Origin: a virus
DNA: 40,567 bases
IMG/VR virus record: IMGVR_UViG_3300007735_000722
Span: 1-40,567 of that record
Direction: 5' to 3' (one strand)
Positions 15,111 through 23,113 of this stretch are shown in pieces. How positions within the stretch are numbered: the stretch's first letter is position 1; each line of letters opens with the position of its first letter. A program made the position numbers and the translations under genes. The notes beneath the pieces were generated by a model. The model was not told where the DNA came from. It did not search any database and saw only the letters and a list, made by a program, of their open reading frames with translations.

Positions 15111-16018
15111 GTCTGTACGGCGTAGGCCGCCACCGAGTCGGCCTCGGTTGCGCCAAACGACGTAACCGACAGAACAGCCGTCTTGCTTGCGGCAATGGAG
15201 GTTGGCTTGGCTCCGACAAAAATCCAGTTGGTTGGGAACGTAAGATTTCTGGCCGTTCCATCCGATGTGATACGAACGGTCAGGCTTCGACCGTTGCCGT
15301 AATTAGAGGCCGTGTAAGTGATATTTCCGCTAATGGCATGGGTCAAATATCCCTGGCCGGAAAAATCCAGATTTTGCGTTCCGCTGGCAGTAGCCAGCGT
15401 TGTGACATTGATGGCTGCGTTTTTGGCCGTGATGATTTCGCTGACTGTGGCCGTTGACGAGGTCAGCGTTTGGACGGTTCCAGATGTGGAATTTACGGAA
15501 CCAGAGAATGTTCCTCCGGTAATTGTGGCCGTTGACGAAGTAAGGGTCTGAATGGTTCCGCTGGTAACATTGGCCGCCGTGGATGTGGTGGTTCCTGCCG
15601 TAAGGGTTGGCACGGTTCCACTTGTAAACGTGGCTGCCGTTCCAGTGGTTGTTCCAATGGTGGAGTTGTTTGAAACAAGTGTCGGGATTGTCCCGGTTGT
15701 GATCGTGGCATTGGTCAAAACCAGCCGCGTGCCGGTGGCAGTGCCATAAGAAAGTTGTCCAGCAAATTGGGCATTGGTATATGTCCCGGCAGAAAGGGCA
15801 TCATCAAACAATTCCTGCACGGTGACACTCTTTGCGTTGACCGTGTCGTCGGTGTCAGCAATGAGGAGCTTGTCGGCAGTGGATACAGTGGAAAGGTTTG
15901 GCTGGTCGGTAATAATTGCTGCGTAGATGTCTGCTCCATCAACCAGATTATGCAGGGCAGCCGAAGTTACTGTGCCACCAGTAGCAAAGGTCTGGGAGCG
16001 GTTAAACTTGATGGCCAT
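15107..16018 (-). CDS. Tail fibre protein with Thr/Ser/Gly repeats (303 aa)
   Basis: N-terminus MAIKFNRSQTFATGGTVTSA, then a helical stretch. Residues about 110-200 contain a degenerate 20-24-residue repeat (TFTSGTVPTLTAGTTTSTA; VTSGTIQTLTSSTATI), typical of trimeric beta-helical fibre shafts. A C-terminal domain from about 215 (LDFSGQGYLTHAISGNITY, then FPTNWIFVGAKPTSI) looks like a compact tip found at the end of many phage fibres. Read between another repeat fibre and the glycine-rich protein. Confidence 0.7.
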   Translation of the reverse strand: MAIKFNRSQTFATGGTVTSAALHNLVDGADIYAAIITDQPNLSTVSTADKLLIADTDDTVNAKSVTVQELFDDALSAGTYTNAQFAGQLSYGTATGTRLVLTNATITTGTIPTLVSNNSTIGTTTGTAATFTSGTVPTLTAGTTTSTAANVTSGTIQTLTSSTATITGGTFSGSVNSTSGTVQTLTSSTATVSEIITAKNAAINVTTLATASGTQNLDFSGQGYLTHAISGNITYTASNYGNGRSLTVRITSDGTARNLTFPTNWIFVGAKPTSIAASKTAVLSVTSFGATEADSVAAYAVQT

Positions 16019-16019
16019 A

Positions 16020-16898
16020 TTATGAATACCTCAAGGCTGTTGCAAAAATAGTTCCTGCTGGAATGGTTGCCGTAGTGGTTGCCGCAGTGTTGTAGGCCAC
16101 CCATCTCGCAACTCCAGCCGCCTCTACATTGAAATCAAGGATTGGCCTAGCCACGTTCCCAGAGCTTGTGGTTGATCCAACCGAGTTGACGGTTCCAATC
16201 ACAAGGTCTCCAAGCGTTGCATTAAGGAGAGAGAACGTGCCGGTGCTAACTGCTCCAGCGGTTGTGGATTGGGTAAGAGTGGAAGCTGTAAACGCCGCTG
16301 TTCCGTAGCTTTGTGCAATAAGATTGGAGCCTGTTCCGATGCGAAGCGTGCCAATCGTGGCGGTTCCAGTAGAAGCCGTCAGGTTTGTGCCAAATGTTGC
16401 TGGACCGGAAGCAAACAAGGTGCCAATGGTGGCAGTTCCAGTAGAAGAGGTAATGTTAGACCCAAAGGTTACGTTGCCAGCTACAAGGCCAGAAATTGCC
16501 AGAGTTCCAATCGTGGCTGTACCTGTGGATGCGGTCAGGTTTGTGCCAAAGGTGGCAGGGCCGGAGGCAAATAGGGTGCCAATAGTGGCCGTGCCTGTGG
16601 AGGCCGTAAGGCTCGTTCCAAAAGTGGCCGCACCCGTAAATGTGCTGGTGCTGGCCACGGAAAGGGAAGAGGAGAGGGTGGCTGCGCCGGTAACGGCCAA
16701 AGAAGAGGAAAGGGTGGTGGCTCCGGCGGCATTAAGGGTGCCGGTGGACCTGACGCCAGCGCTGGACAGCTCCAGCGCCGTGGTTGTCCCGTCACCGTCT
16801 TCAATGGCCTGCAACGTGCCGTCAATCCCGCCTGCGTTGACGGTCTTAAGAAGCTGGCCGTAGCTGGTCGAAATGGTCTGATTTTGTAAAGAAGCCAA
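16020..16898 (-). CDS. Tail fibre protein with internal 24-aa and 13-aa repeats (292 aa)
   Basis: After an N-terminal helix (MASLQNQTISTSYGQLLKTV) residues about 60-95 hold GAATLSSSL-type units of about 13 aa. Residues about 95-195 hold four copies of a unit built on TASTGTATIGTLFASGPATF, with high nucleotide identity between copies. These predict a beta-helical shaft. The start is TTG at 16898 with GGAGG 9 nt upstream. The near-identical DNA repeats make the gene prone to slippage or recombination, and to short-read misassembly. Confidence 0.7.
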   Translation of the reverse strand: MASLQNQTISTSYGQLLKTVNAGGIDGTLQAIEDGDGTTTALELSSAGVRSTGTLNAAGATTLSSSLAVTGAATLSSSLSVASTSTFTGAATFGTSLTASTGTATIGTLFASGPATFGTNLTASTGTATIGTLAISGLVAGNVTFGSNITSSTGTATIGTLFASGPATFGTNLTASTGTATIGTLRIGTGSNLIAQSYGTAAFTASTLTQSTTAGAVSTGTFSLLNATLGDLVIGTVNSVGSTTSSGNVARPILDFNVEAAGVARWVAYNTAATTTATIPAGTIFATALRYS

Positions 16899-16900
16899 GG

Positions 16901-17152
16901 TTAGTTACCTCCAAAGCGCGATTTAAGGAAATCCCAGGCGAGGCTCATGCCCGCGCCGACAAAACCAGCTACCACAAGGAGCTTGGTCCGCAAGTGTTCC
17001 AGGCTGGTGACACGGTTGGCCAGATCGCCAAAATTGGAAAGGGAAGTTTCCACCATCCGATAAAGGGTTAGCTGGCGTTCTTCCATCCTAACGAGGCGCT
17101 TGTCAACGTCCTCAATCCTGGCCCGAAGCTCGTACACCTGGTCGGAACTCAT
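16901..17152 (-). CDS. Coiled-coil plus single-TM protein, XhlA-like
   Basis: An 83-aa protein with an N-terminal coiled coil (residues 1-52: DQVYELRARIEDVDKRLVRM and onward) and one C-terminal membrane segment at about 59-76 (LLVVAGFVGAGMSLAWDF), ending in a basic tail (LKSRFGGN). This architecture matches haemolysin XhlA-type membrane proteins that accompany holins in many phages. It lies among fibre genes rather than in the lysis group near 25 kb, so a role as accessory holin, or as a membrane anchor, is uncertain. Confidence 0.6.
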   Translation of the reverse strand: MSSDQVYELRARIEDVDKRLVRMEERQLTLYRMVETSLSNFGDLANRVTSLEHLRTKLLVVAGFVGAGMSLAWDFLKSRFGGN

Positions 17153-17153
17153 G

Positions 17154-17450
17154 TCAGGATCTCTGCTCCAGATATTTAAGGCTTACGGCCAGATGAACAA
17201 CGGCGGCTTCTATGCTGTCCCGGTCTCGTCCGTCGATTACCAGTTGCTTGATTGAGCGGTTGACGGACAGAAGGTGCTTCACCTTGCCGATATACTTTGT
17301 CTCTCTGGACATGGCGTTGCTGGTCTCCGCGCACCTCTCGGCCTCGCAGAAACAGGCGTAGTCGTCCCGCGACAGGGAGAAACGCAAACCCAGCCGAAGA
17401 AGGTACTTGGCCAGGCGCTGCTTCCATGTGGTCGGGAAGAGCCAGCTCAT
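17154..17450 (-). CDS. Hypothetical protein (98 aa)
   Basis: Begins MSWLFPTTWKQRLAKYLLRL and has a basic N-terminal amphipathic helix, a DDYACFCEAERCAETS segment with three cysteines, and a C-terminal helix with alternating charges. Its ATG overlaps the stop of the upstream gene as ATGA, so it is translationally coupled to it. I do not recognise the family. Located between the fibre-tip genes and the XhlA-like gene. Confidence 0.6.
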   Translation of the reverse strand: MSWLFPTTWKQRLAKYLLRLGLRFSLSRDDYACFCEAERCAETSNAMSRETKYIGKVKHLLSVNRSIKQLVIDGRDRDSIEAAVVHLAVSLKYLEQRS

Positions 17451-17767
17451 AGACTAGATGGCACGGGCGGGGCGATGAACTGCACGCTGTCGGCGGCCTC
17501 GTTGGTCGTGGCGGCGAGGATCAGAGCCTTGCAACGCATATACTCATTTCGGCAGGCGGCGATGTAGTTCTTGATGGCCTCGCAACGCTCTGGCGAGTAG
17601 ATGCCAAGGGCGGCGTTTTGCTGGGTGGCTGTGTCGAGGCCAGCGGAGGAAATGGCTTGCGAAACTTTTTCTCTATTTACCTCGATATTAAGCGCAATCG
17701 CTTTTTCAAGTGAGCGCTCATCAATAGTTTTAACCAAAACACTATTTTCAAAAATATATTGCTTCAT
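17447..17767 (-). CDS. Hypothetical protein downstream of fibre tip, possible chaperone (106 aa)
   Basis: ATG 17767 overlaps the TGA of the fibre gene (17764) as ATGA. The first half (MKQYIFENSVLVKTIDERSL) is AT-rich; the second half (AIKNYIAACRNEYMRCKALI) is helical with two cysteines. Small coupled genes immediately after a receptor-binding fibre often encode fibre-assembly chaperones, which is the inference here. No family match recognised. Confidence 0.5.
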   Translation of the reverse strand: MKQYIFENSVLVKTIDERSLEKAIALNIEVNREKVSQAISSAGLDTATQQNAALGIYSPERCEAIKNYIAACRNEYMRCKALILAATTNEAADSVQFIAPPVPSSL

Positions 17768-18453
17768 ATTGTTACATAAAAAAGTGGCCATGCGCTATAT
17801 GAATAATCAATCGCAACGCTTCTGGTTGTTTCTAATCCAGAACTGTAAGCTCTTGCACATGAAAGCGTCTGTCCAGTAAGCAATCCTGCGCTTGTAAAAC
17901 CTGAAAATTGATAAGCCCATCCATTGCCAGATGTAATCGTATTTACGGCATTGTTTGTATTTTGTTGGAGCGCACACCAATAGAGACCGCCTTTTAAAAC
18001 AGCAGATAACCCAGACACTACGACAGCCGCATTGCTGGCGGCTGTTGATACCGTTGCTGCCGTCCCGCTTGCTAAAAGAGTTGTTGGAAGATTGTCTGAA
18101 GATGAATCGTAAATTCCATATCTTACATTTCCGTTATTTTGAGAGAAAAAAGTAAGTCCTATTGCTGTTAGGGTTCCAGAGGGCAAGAACATCGGTGAAA
18201 AAATTGTATTGATTTGAGCATCTCCATAGTTTTGATTTGTCCTTGTATTTGCTCCAATACAACCAATAAGTCTCCCGCTTGCAGATGTTGGTTTAACTAT
18301 TGGTAAATTTGGTACAAATGTTGCGCCGCCAGAAAGAATATGCCTTTCCTCCCCCGCCGCCGGAGCAGGAACCAACCCCGCCGTACCAGCGGCAGAACTG
18401 GTCGCGCCGACCATGTTCGATGCGCTCGCCCCGCCGCCGCCGAAGAAGGCCAT
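17764..18453 (-). CDS. Tail fibre / receptor-binding tip (229 aa)
   Basis: The N-terminus is a Gly/Ala/Ser flexible arm (MAFFGGGGASASNMVGATSS). Residues about 60-229 form a jelly-roll-like domain rich in beta strands, Asn and Thr (GTLTAIGLTFFSQNNGNVRY, then GGLYWCALQQNTNNAV). The distal two thirds use AT-rich codons compared with neighbouring genes, consistent with exchange of the host-recognition domain by transfer. Directly followed by a coupled small gene. Confidence 0.65.
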   Translation of the reverse strand: MAFFGGGGASASNMVGATSSAAGTAGLVPAPAAGEERHILSGGATFVPNLPIVKPTSASGRLIGCIGANTRTNQNYGDAQINTIFSPMFLPSGTLTAIGLTFFSQNNGNVRYGIYDSSSDNLPTTLLASGTAATVSTAASNAAVVVSGLSAVLKGGLYWCALQQNTNNAVNTITSGNGWAYQFSGFTSAGLLTGQTLSCARAYSSGLETTRSVAIDYSYSAWPLFYVTI

Positions 18454-18456
18454 GGC

Positions 18457-19077
18457 TTAACCCTGCCGCCCGATCAACTGGGCGGTGCCGGTGGAGGTGA
18501 TGCCAGCGATTGCGCCGGTGGGAATGAAGCTACCCTCGAAAGTAATGCCTTGGCCGCTGGTTAGCTGGATGCCGTTGGCTGTGCTGGCTGTGCCGTTTGT
18601 GTCAATAAACGCCGTGCCACTGGTGCATTGAACAAGGAGATAGTTGCGGGTCGAGTTAGTGGCAAACAATGTTCCGTTGGTGGTGCCAGCGGTCAGCGTT
18701 CCAATGGTGGTTGTGCCGCGAACCGGGTTTACGTTAACCCGTCCGGTTGTGTCAACGGAAACAGCGCGGAGGTTTGTGCCGTCTGTACCGGCATAAAGGT
18801 TGGCAGTTGTTGGGACAGCCGAGCCGGTGGTTCCGGCAGACGATAGGTTTACATCCAGCCGCCTAGTCGAACCAAAAACGGTGGAGGTAAGGGAATTACC
18901 AGACCCGTCACGGAGGTTGGAATTAGCAGTGCCGCTGGAAACAATAATGCCGTCGGCAACGTCAGCCTGGAGGGTGGTCAACAACGCCTCAATGGCGTCT
19001 AGGTTGACGTTAATGGTCGAGGTTCCGGCAGTAACGCCGGATAGACCCTCGATAATCTGATTTAACTGGCGGCCCAT
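18457..19077 (-). CDS. Fibre or virion surface protein with Thr/Gly/Asn-rich beta structure (206 aa)
   Basis: Residues 1-45 contain a helix (MGRQLNQIIEGLSGVTAGTS, then VNLDAIEALLTTLQADVADG) that could trimerise. The rest is strand-rich with T/G/N repeats and a compact C-terminal domain (GNGIQL-type, GITFEGSFIPTGAIAGITST) seen in many phage structural proteins. Likely a virion decoration or fibre-base protein, judged from composition and place in the fibre block. Confidence 0.6.
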   Translation of the reverse strand: MGRQLNQIIEGLSGVTAGTSTINVNLDAIEALLTTLQADVADGIIVSSGTANSNLRDGSGNSLTSTVFGSTRRLDVNLSSAGTTGSAVPTTANLYAGTDGTNLRAVSVDTTGRVNVNPVRGTTTIGTLTAGTTNGTLFATNSTRNYLLVQCTSGTAFIDTNGTASTANGIQLTSGQGITFEGSFIPTGAIAGITSTGTAQLIGRQG

Positions 19078-19092
19078 CTTGGGGTGGCCCCG

Positions 19093-19338
19093 TTAAACCG
19101 TCCGCTTGTAGAGCGCTAGTCCGCCCCCGTTGGTGAGGCTGCCTGCGGTGATGTCACCCCGAATATCAGCGCCAATACCAACCGTCAGGCCGGTATAGAC
19201 GATTCCATCCACTGTGAGTGAGGCCAGCGTGGAAGTCGAAAACGCCGAGACGGCGTCAAAGTTCCCGCTGAATGAACCCCCCGTGGATACGGTGGTTCCG
19301 CCGTCACCCAGGCCAATGCGCGATAAAACGCGGCCCAT
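19093..19338 (-). CDS. Small structural protein (80 aa)
   Basis: Starting at ATG 19338, MGRVLSRIGLGDGGTTVSTG leads into a Ser/Thr/Gly-rich beta region. Longer starts upstream run through the 66-aa gene in another frame and have Arg/Pro-rich, unnatural composition, so they were rejected. Its position between capsid-side small genes and fibre genes suggests a head or fibre-base component. Family not recognised. Confidence 0.55.
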   Translation of the reverse strand: MGRVLSRIGLGDGGTTVSTGGSFSGNFDAVSAFSTSTLASLTVDGIVYTGLTVGIGADIRGDITAGSLTNGGGLALYKRTV

Positions 19339-19342
19339 GGAA

Positions 19343-19543
19343 TTAGACGTAAACCGGGATGCGGTAAGCGACGCCGTTGAGCGTGATCTTGACCGAGTTG
19401 GCCGAGGTGGCAACGGTGTTGACCGTGCCGCCAGTGGCAATCGTGGTCAGGGCCAGCGCCGGGTCGGTGTTGGCGGTGTCAACGCGGATCGAGCGGCTTT
19501 TGGCCTTGCCTTCCGCACGGATGAAACGCTGTGAATCTCCCAT
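19343..19543 (-). CDS. Small structural protein (66 aa)
   Basis: MGDSQRFIRAEGKAKSRSIR followed by a strand-rich domain (ALALTTIATGGTVNTVATSA, then VKITLNGVAYRIPVYV). GGAAAG lies about 8 nt before ATG 19543. Likely a small virion protein by composition and by location in the late operon. Family not recognised. Confidence 0.55.
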   Translation of the reverse strand: MGDSQRFIRAEGKAKSRSIRVDTANTDPALALTTIATGGTVNTVATSANSVKITLNGVAYRIPVYV

Positions 19544-19548
19544 AACTT

Positions 19549-19824
19549 TTACTTTCCGCCCCAGGCACGTTTGACTTGGTCAGCCGTGTAGGAGCTTTTG
19601 AAGCGAGAGCCTTGTCGGCACTCGTACTTGTAATATCCGCGCATGATGTTTTTTACATGGTCTGAGCCGGGTTCGGGCGCGGATTCACCTACTCCGACCA
19701 AGACCAGTTTTTGAGGCACCGAAAACCTTTTGAGGTGAGAGGGGACGTTGTCCCGCTCGGCCACGCTCCGTTCCAGTTCGACGACTGAGCCGCTTCGGCG
19801 GTCTTCGTACTGGTAAACGGGCAT
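19549..19824 (-). CDS. FmdB-like small protein lacking zinc-binding cysteines (91 aa)
   Basis: The opening MPVYQYEDRRSGSVVELERS resembles the FmdB zinc-ribbon fold (MPxYxYxC), but the cysteine pairs are absent and only one cysteine remains near the C-terminus (KYECRQGSR). Its start codon directly abuts the TAA of the upstream gene (19825). Related small proteins occur after capsid genes in several phages. Zinc binding looks lost; the role is unknown. Confidence 0.5.
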   Translation of the reverse strand: MPVYQYEDRRSGSVVELERSVAERDNVPSHLKRFSVPQKLVLVGVGESAPEPGSDHVKNIMRGYYKYECRQGSRFKSSYTADQVKRAWGGK

Positions 19825-20163
19825 TTAGCCAATCTCCTCGCCCTCGTCGGCCTTCCGCGCCAATTCCCGCATTTTGTCCTCTTCGGACATTTCCGGCTTG
19901 GCTTCTTCGGCTTCGGGCTGGTCAACCATGGCTTCCGCAACGCGGATATGGATGACATCGCCCTCCACTTTCTCAACCGTGCCGGTTAGTTCCACTTCGT
20001 CTCCGGGTTCCGGGGAAGTAGCACCTTCCTCGCTGTCAATCGAAAGCATGGAAGCGGGCAGTTTCACAATGGAACCTTTCTTCTCGGTGGAAGGGGCGGG
20101 GGAGGTTTTATCCTCCCCCGCCTTCCGTGCGGGAGACATACCGATAACTAGCATGGCTCCCAT
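19825..20163 (-). CDS. Acidic small head-region protein (112 aa)
   Basis: Highly acidic second half (EPGDEVELTGTVEKVEGDVI, then KPEMSEEDKMRELARKADEG). The central part reads as one small beta barrel (GDEVELTGTVEKVEGDVIHI). It lies 5 nt downstream of the capsid gene. Internal ATGs at codons 4 and 9 are alternative starts, since no strong Shine-Dalgarno precedes 20163. It could be a head decoration or head-completion factor; this rests on position only. Confidence 0.5.
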   Translation of the reverse strand: MGAMLVIGMSPARKAGEDKTSPAPSTEKKGSIVKLPASMLSIDSEEGATSPEPGDEVELTGTVEKVEGDVIHIRVAEAMVDQPEAEEAKPEMSEEDKMRELARKADEGEEIG

Positions 20164-20168
20164 GAGTA

Positions 20169-21203
20169 TTAGGCGTAGTTGGTCTTGCTGAAGATCACGC
20201 GGTAGAACGCGGAGTTCAGAGCCTTGGCCGTGAAGGCGGACTTGAACGCCACAATCGTGCGCTGACCATAGCGGTCGCTCTTGTCGGGGCTGTCCAGCAC
20301 CGTGACCTTCGGGGCAAACGGAGAACCGCTGGCCGCGATGGAGGTGAGGTGAGGAACGCCAAACGCCTGGCCGCCGAGGAGGATCGCCGCATGGACGCCA
20401 CCGCTGGAGGTCGAGGCCGTGTTGGCACCGCTCGCCGCAGTCCCGAAGGAGAGGGCGTTGGTTGTCTCCGAAACCACCGTCCCGAAAAGACGACCCACCT
20501 CACCCTTAAAGATTTGATCGGGCTTGGAGTAGGACGACACCCGGAGGAAGTCGTCGTCGTTCATCAGGTCGCGGGTAATCTGCGGAGGAGCCACAAGAAC
20601 GTAGCCGTCGCGGATTTTCGGTGCGCGGCTGATCTTGAGCGCCGTGACTGAATCGAGCAGGTCGATGGCAGTCATGGAGCTATTGGCAACCGAGCTGGTC
20701 GCAAAGGTCGTGCCATTCGTTCCGTTTTGAGCGAAACGAGCATAGGCCGCCGTGTTGACCGAGGTGGAGGCTGTCGCCGCCGTGGTGTCCAGCACCAGCG
20801 AGCGGTGGCAGAGGGTGTCGGCAAAGAGAGCCGCGTCCTCGCCAAGCTGCTTGGTCGCCTGGGCGATGTGGTTGAAAAGCTCCACGGCCAGGAGTTGATC
20901 GGACAGGACGATGCTGCTGCCCCAGAATTCCAGGCTGGCTTCAACCGTGGAGAGGGTCAGATCACGCTCGCCGGTGGCGGGCGTGGTGCCGTCAGTCAGA
21001 GCAACGATGTTGCTGATGGAGGGGTTGTCGAAACGGAAGAAACGGATGGTTTTGTTGCCACCGCTCTTCGTCGGGTAGGGAACCTTCTCGGCAAACTGCT
21101 CCATTTGGAGGAGCTGAATCTGCCGTTCCAAGAGCTGCTTGGAAAAGTAGGTCTGTAACTGAGTGATAAGTCCGGCGGGTTGCGCCGTATTGTTAACTGC
21201 CAT
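20169..21203 (-). CDS. Major capsid protein, N4-gp56 family
   Basis: A 344-aa protein with the recognisable N4-gp56 opening: YFSKQLLERQIQLLQMEQFA, then GGNKTIRFFRFDNPSISNIV, LTDGTTPATGERDLTLSTVE and ASLEFWGSSIVLSDQL. The length fits HK97-fold capsid subunits of this family. It follows an acidic scaffold-like gene in transcription order. AGGAA about 8 nt before ATG 21203 is a reasonable ribosome site. This is the firmest marker that the virion is an N4-gp56-capsid podovirus. Confidence 0.88.
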   Translation of the reverse strand: MAVNNTAQPAGLITQLQTYFSKQLLERQIQLLQMEQFAEKVPYPTKSGGNKTIRFFRFDNPSISNIVALTDGTTPATGERDLTLSTVEASLEFWGSSIVLSDQLLAVELFNHIAQATKQLGEDAALFADTLCHRSLVLDTTAATASTSVNTAAYARFAQNGTNGTTFATSSVANSSMTAIDLLDSVTALKISRAPKIRDGYVLVAPPQITRDLMNDDDFLRVSSYSKPDQIFKGEVGRLFGTVVSETTNALSFGTAASGANTASTSSGGVHAAILLGGQAFGVPHLTSIAASGSPFAPKVTVLDSPDKSDRYGQRTIVAFKSAFTAKALNSAFYRVIFSKTNYA

Positions 21204-21236
21204 TGTTAGTTTTTCCTTTTGCCACTAACGAAGGCT

Positions 21237-22208
21237 TCAGCTCCTATCGGCTTCCATGGCCATTCGCAGAAGCTCTCGCCCCTGTTCCTCCGACGTTAGT
21301 TCGTCAAAGGTTTTGATTTTGGCCGGTGCCGACGGTTGGCTCGATGCCGGTGTCGTGGCTTTTCTAAGACGCCCAAGCTCGGCTTCGGCGTCTTTCAGAC
21401 GTTTTTCCAAATCGGATGCGGCTTCCGCTTTCAGTCTCAGCTTGGCCAGCCCCACCGCATCGCTGATACCGGCGGGGTAGTTTCTGAGGATCGCGTGTTG
21501 CTGGAGGAGTTCGCTGACGGCTTTGTACAGCTTGGTCGAGCTGTCCTTCAGTTCCGGGTTGGCTTCAACCTCTTTTAGAAGGTTTTGGTCCCAGGCTGAC
21601 TTTAGCTCGGTTTGGGTGCGGGTTTCCGCTTCCCGGCGATCCTCTTCCTCGATCTCTGCCGCTTTTGCTTCAGCAGCCTTCGCCATTTCGTCGTTTCCGT
21701 CATTGCGATAGCTTTTAGCTGCTTCTCGGTAGTCGTCCGCGCTAAATCTGCGAGAAGACTTTTTTGGAGCTTCCGAAGATGCCTTCTCACCAGCCTGGGT
21801 AGCCTTGGTTTGCAGGGCTTCCCGCTCGGCGGCGAGCCTTGCTTTCTCGGCCCGCAAATCTTCCCACTCCTTTTCAAGACGCGACTTGGCTTTCTCATAG
21901 CGGCTCGGTTTGCGCTCCTCCTTTACGGAGGCCGCATCCGACTTGGATTCGTCCGTTGTTAAAGAACTTGTGGTCGAAGTGGTCTCGGTAGCTTTGGCTT
22001 CCTTGTCCACCGCCCCATCACTAGATGAGGTCTTGGTTTCGGTTTCCGTGGGTAACGCGGGAATTACCTCGTTAGTCTCCGCTTGAGCCGTCTCCGCTTT
22101 GTGTTCGGCGCTGGCTGGTTCACTCTTGGGCTGCCAATCGCGGCCCTCGTCGTGCGCCTGTGCCATCGCCATCACGTCTGCTTCCGACAACTCCTTCACT
22201 TCCGCCAT
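21237..22208 (-). CDS. Capsid scaffold-like protein (323 aa)
   Basis: Strongly charged and low in hydrophobic residues, with a Ser/Thr/Glu-rich disordered N-terminus (residues 1-100), a long coiled coil (about 100-220: KSRLEKEWEDLRAEKARLAA and onward) and a C-terminal helix (FDELTSEEQGRELLRMAMEA), the usual design of phage scaffolding proteins. It lies immediately upstream of the capsid gene. AAAGG precedes ATG 22208. Confidence 0.75.
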   Translation of the reverse strand: MAEVKELSEADVMAMAQAHDEGRDWQPKSEPASAEHKAETAQAETNEVIPALPTETETKTSSSDGAVDKEAKATETTSTTSSLTTDESKSDAASVKEERKPSRYEKAKSRLEKEWEDLRAEKARLAAEREALQTKATQAGEKASSEAPKKSSRRFSADDYREAAKSYRNDGNDEMAKAAEAKAAEIEEEDRREAETRTQTELKSAWDQNLLKEVEANPELKDSSTKLYKAVSELLQQHAILRNYPAGISDAVGLAKLRLKAEAASDLEKRLKDAEAELGRLRKATTPASSQPSAPAKIKTFDELTSEEQGRELLRMAMEADRS

Positions 22209-22262
22209 TTTCGACCTTTCTATACACCCAGACCAAAGCGGTCAGACTTGGGCAAGGGGTAG

Positions 22263-22586
22263 TTAATCGACGATTTGTTCATCGTCTCCGGCTGAATCGC
22301 CAAACAAGCCGGGCGAGTTGGTTGGGGAGCAAAGCGACTCAAGGGTCGCAACTGCCCCACGGAAACCCATAGCGTACCCACACGACTGTGCAAGTGCGTC
22401 AGGGTTTTTCTGAACTGCGCTAGAGTTTTGTCTAACGGTTAGGTTCAAAAGGATCTTGGAAAGTTTGCGTCCGGCTGGGGTCTGAAGGAATGAGGTCAGA
22501 GCCTTCCCGTCCTCGTCAGTCCACTTTGGCTCGTCAACCCACTCCTGGTTTTTAAGGAAGGCCACTAACGCACGCAGTTTCCTCAT
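22263..22586 (-). CDS. Hypothetical protein between methyltransferase and scaffold (107 aa)
   Basis: ATG 22586 overlaps the methyltransferase stop (ATGA). The sequence MRKLRALVAFLKNQEWVDEP opens a helical protein whose C-terminus is acidic (GDSAGDDEQIVD). The central part (AVQKNPDALAQSCGYAMGFR) resembles small podovirus head proteins of unknown function. No enzyme motif. Confidence 0.6.
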   Translation of the reverse strand: MRKLRALVAFLKNQEWVDEPKWTDEDGKALTSFLQTPAGRKLSKILLNLTVRQNSSAVQKNPDALAQSCGYAMGFRGAVATLESLCSPTNSPGLFGDSAGDDEQIVD

Positions 22587-23113
22587 AGGACAATCCCCCA
22601 GCTATCGCCCTCAAAGAAAGTGAACTCGGTCTTTTCGCCAAACACGTCCCGTAGCGCCTGCTGGACGGAGTTGAAAGACAGGTCATGCCCGGCCAACACG
22701 CACCCCTTCTTAATCTTTGGCAGATAGAGTTCCAGATCGAGCTTTACGCCTTCATAGCGGTGGTCTCCGTCCACATAGACAAAATCCAGACTCTCATCCT
22801 CAAAATAGACAATCGCATCCTTGGAGGTGGTGCGGATGCAGCGCACATGGTCAAGATCCTTGGTGCGCTCCTTCCAGGCCGAATAAACCCACTTCATCGG
22901 GGCTTGGTGGCTGGCCACGTCATCCTTGTCGTAGCCGTTCATCCACGGGTCAATCGAGACAACTTCCTTAAAATACTTGGCCAAAATCACGGTGCCTTCA
23001 CCCCCGTAAGCGCCAATTTCGACGGCTTTGCCATTGGCACCCTTTTGGTTGGCCCAACAGCAAAGAGCGGAAAGCCCGCGCTCCTGCACGGCGTCCCGCA
23101 TCGCGGGTATCAT
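22583..23113 (-). CDS. SAM-dependent methyltransferase, class I (Methyltransf_24 type)
   Basis: A 176-aa product with a clear Rossmann-type SAM site: motif I AVEIGAYGGEGT (30-41), motif II VVSIDPW (51-57), and DFVYVDGDHRYEGV (110-123), the hallmark DGDHxYxxV of class-I sugar or small-molecule O-methyltransferases of the Methyltransf_24 group. The start directly follows the portal stop (TAAATG). A methyltransferase inside the head gene block is unusual. Substrates may be glycans or proteins; DNA is less likely because no catalytic DNA-MTase motif is present. Confidence 0.8.
   Translation of the reverse strand: MIPAMRDAVQERGLSALCCWANQKGANGKAVEIGAYGGEGTVILAKYFKEVVSIDPWMNGYDKDDVASHQAPMKWVYSAWKERTKDLDHVRCIRTTSKDAIVYFEDESLDFVYVDGDHRYEGVKLDLELYLPKIKKGCVLAGHDLSFNSVQQALRDVFGEKTEFTFFEGDSWGIVL

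Noticed and set aside
14286-18453. Diversity-generating retroelement or variable repeat in the fibre genes
   Set aside because: No reverse transcriptase is present anywhere and no template/variable repeat pair with A-specific differences was found.
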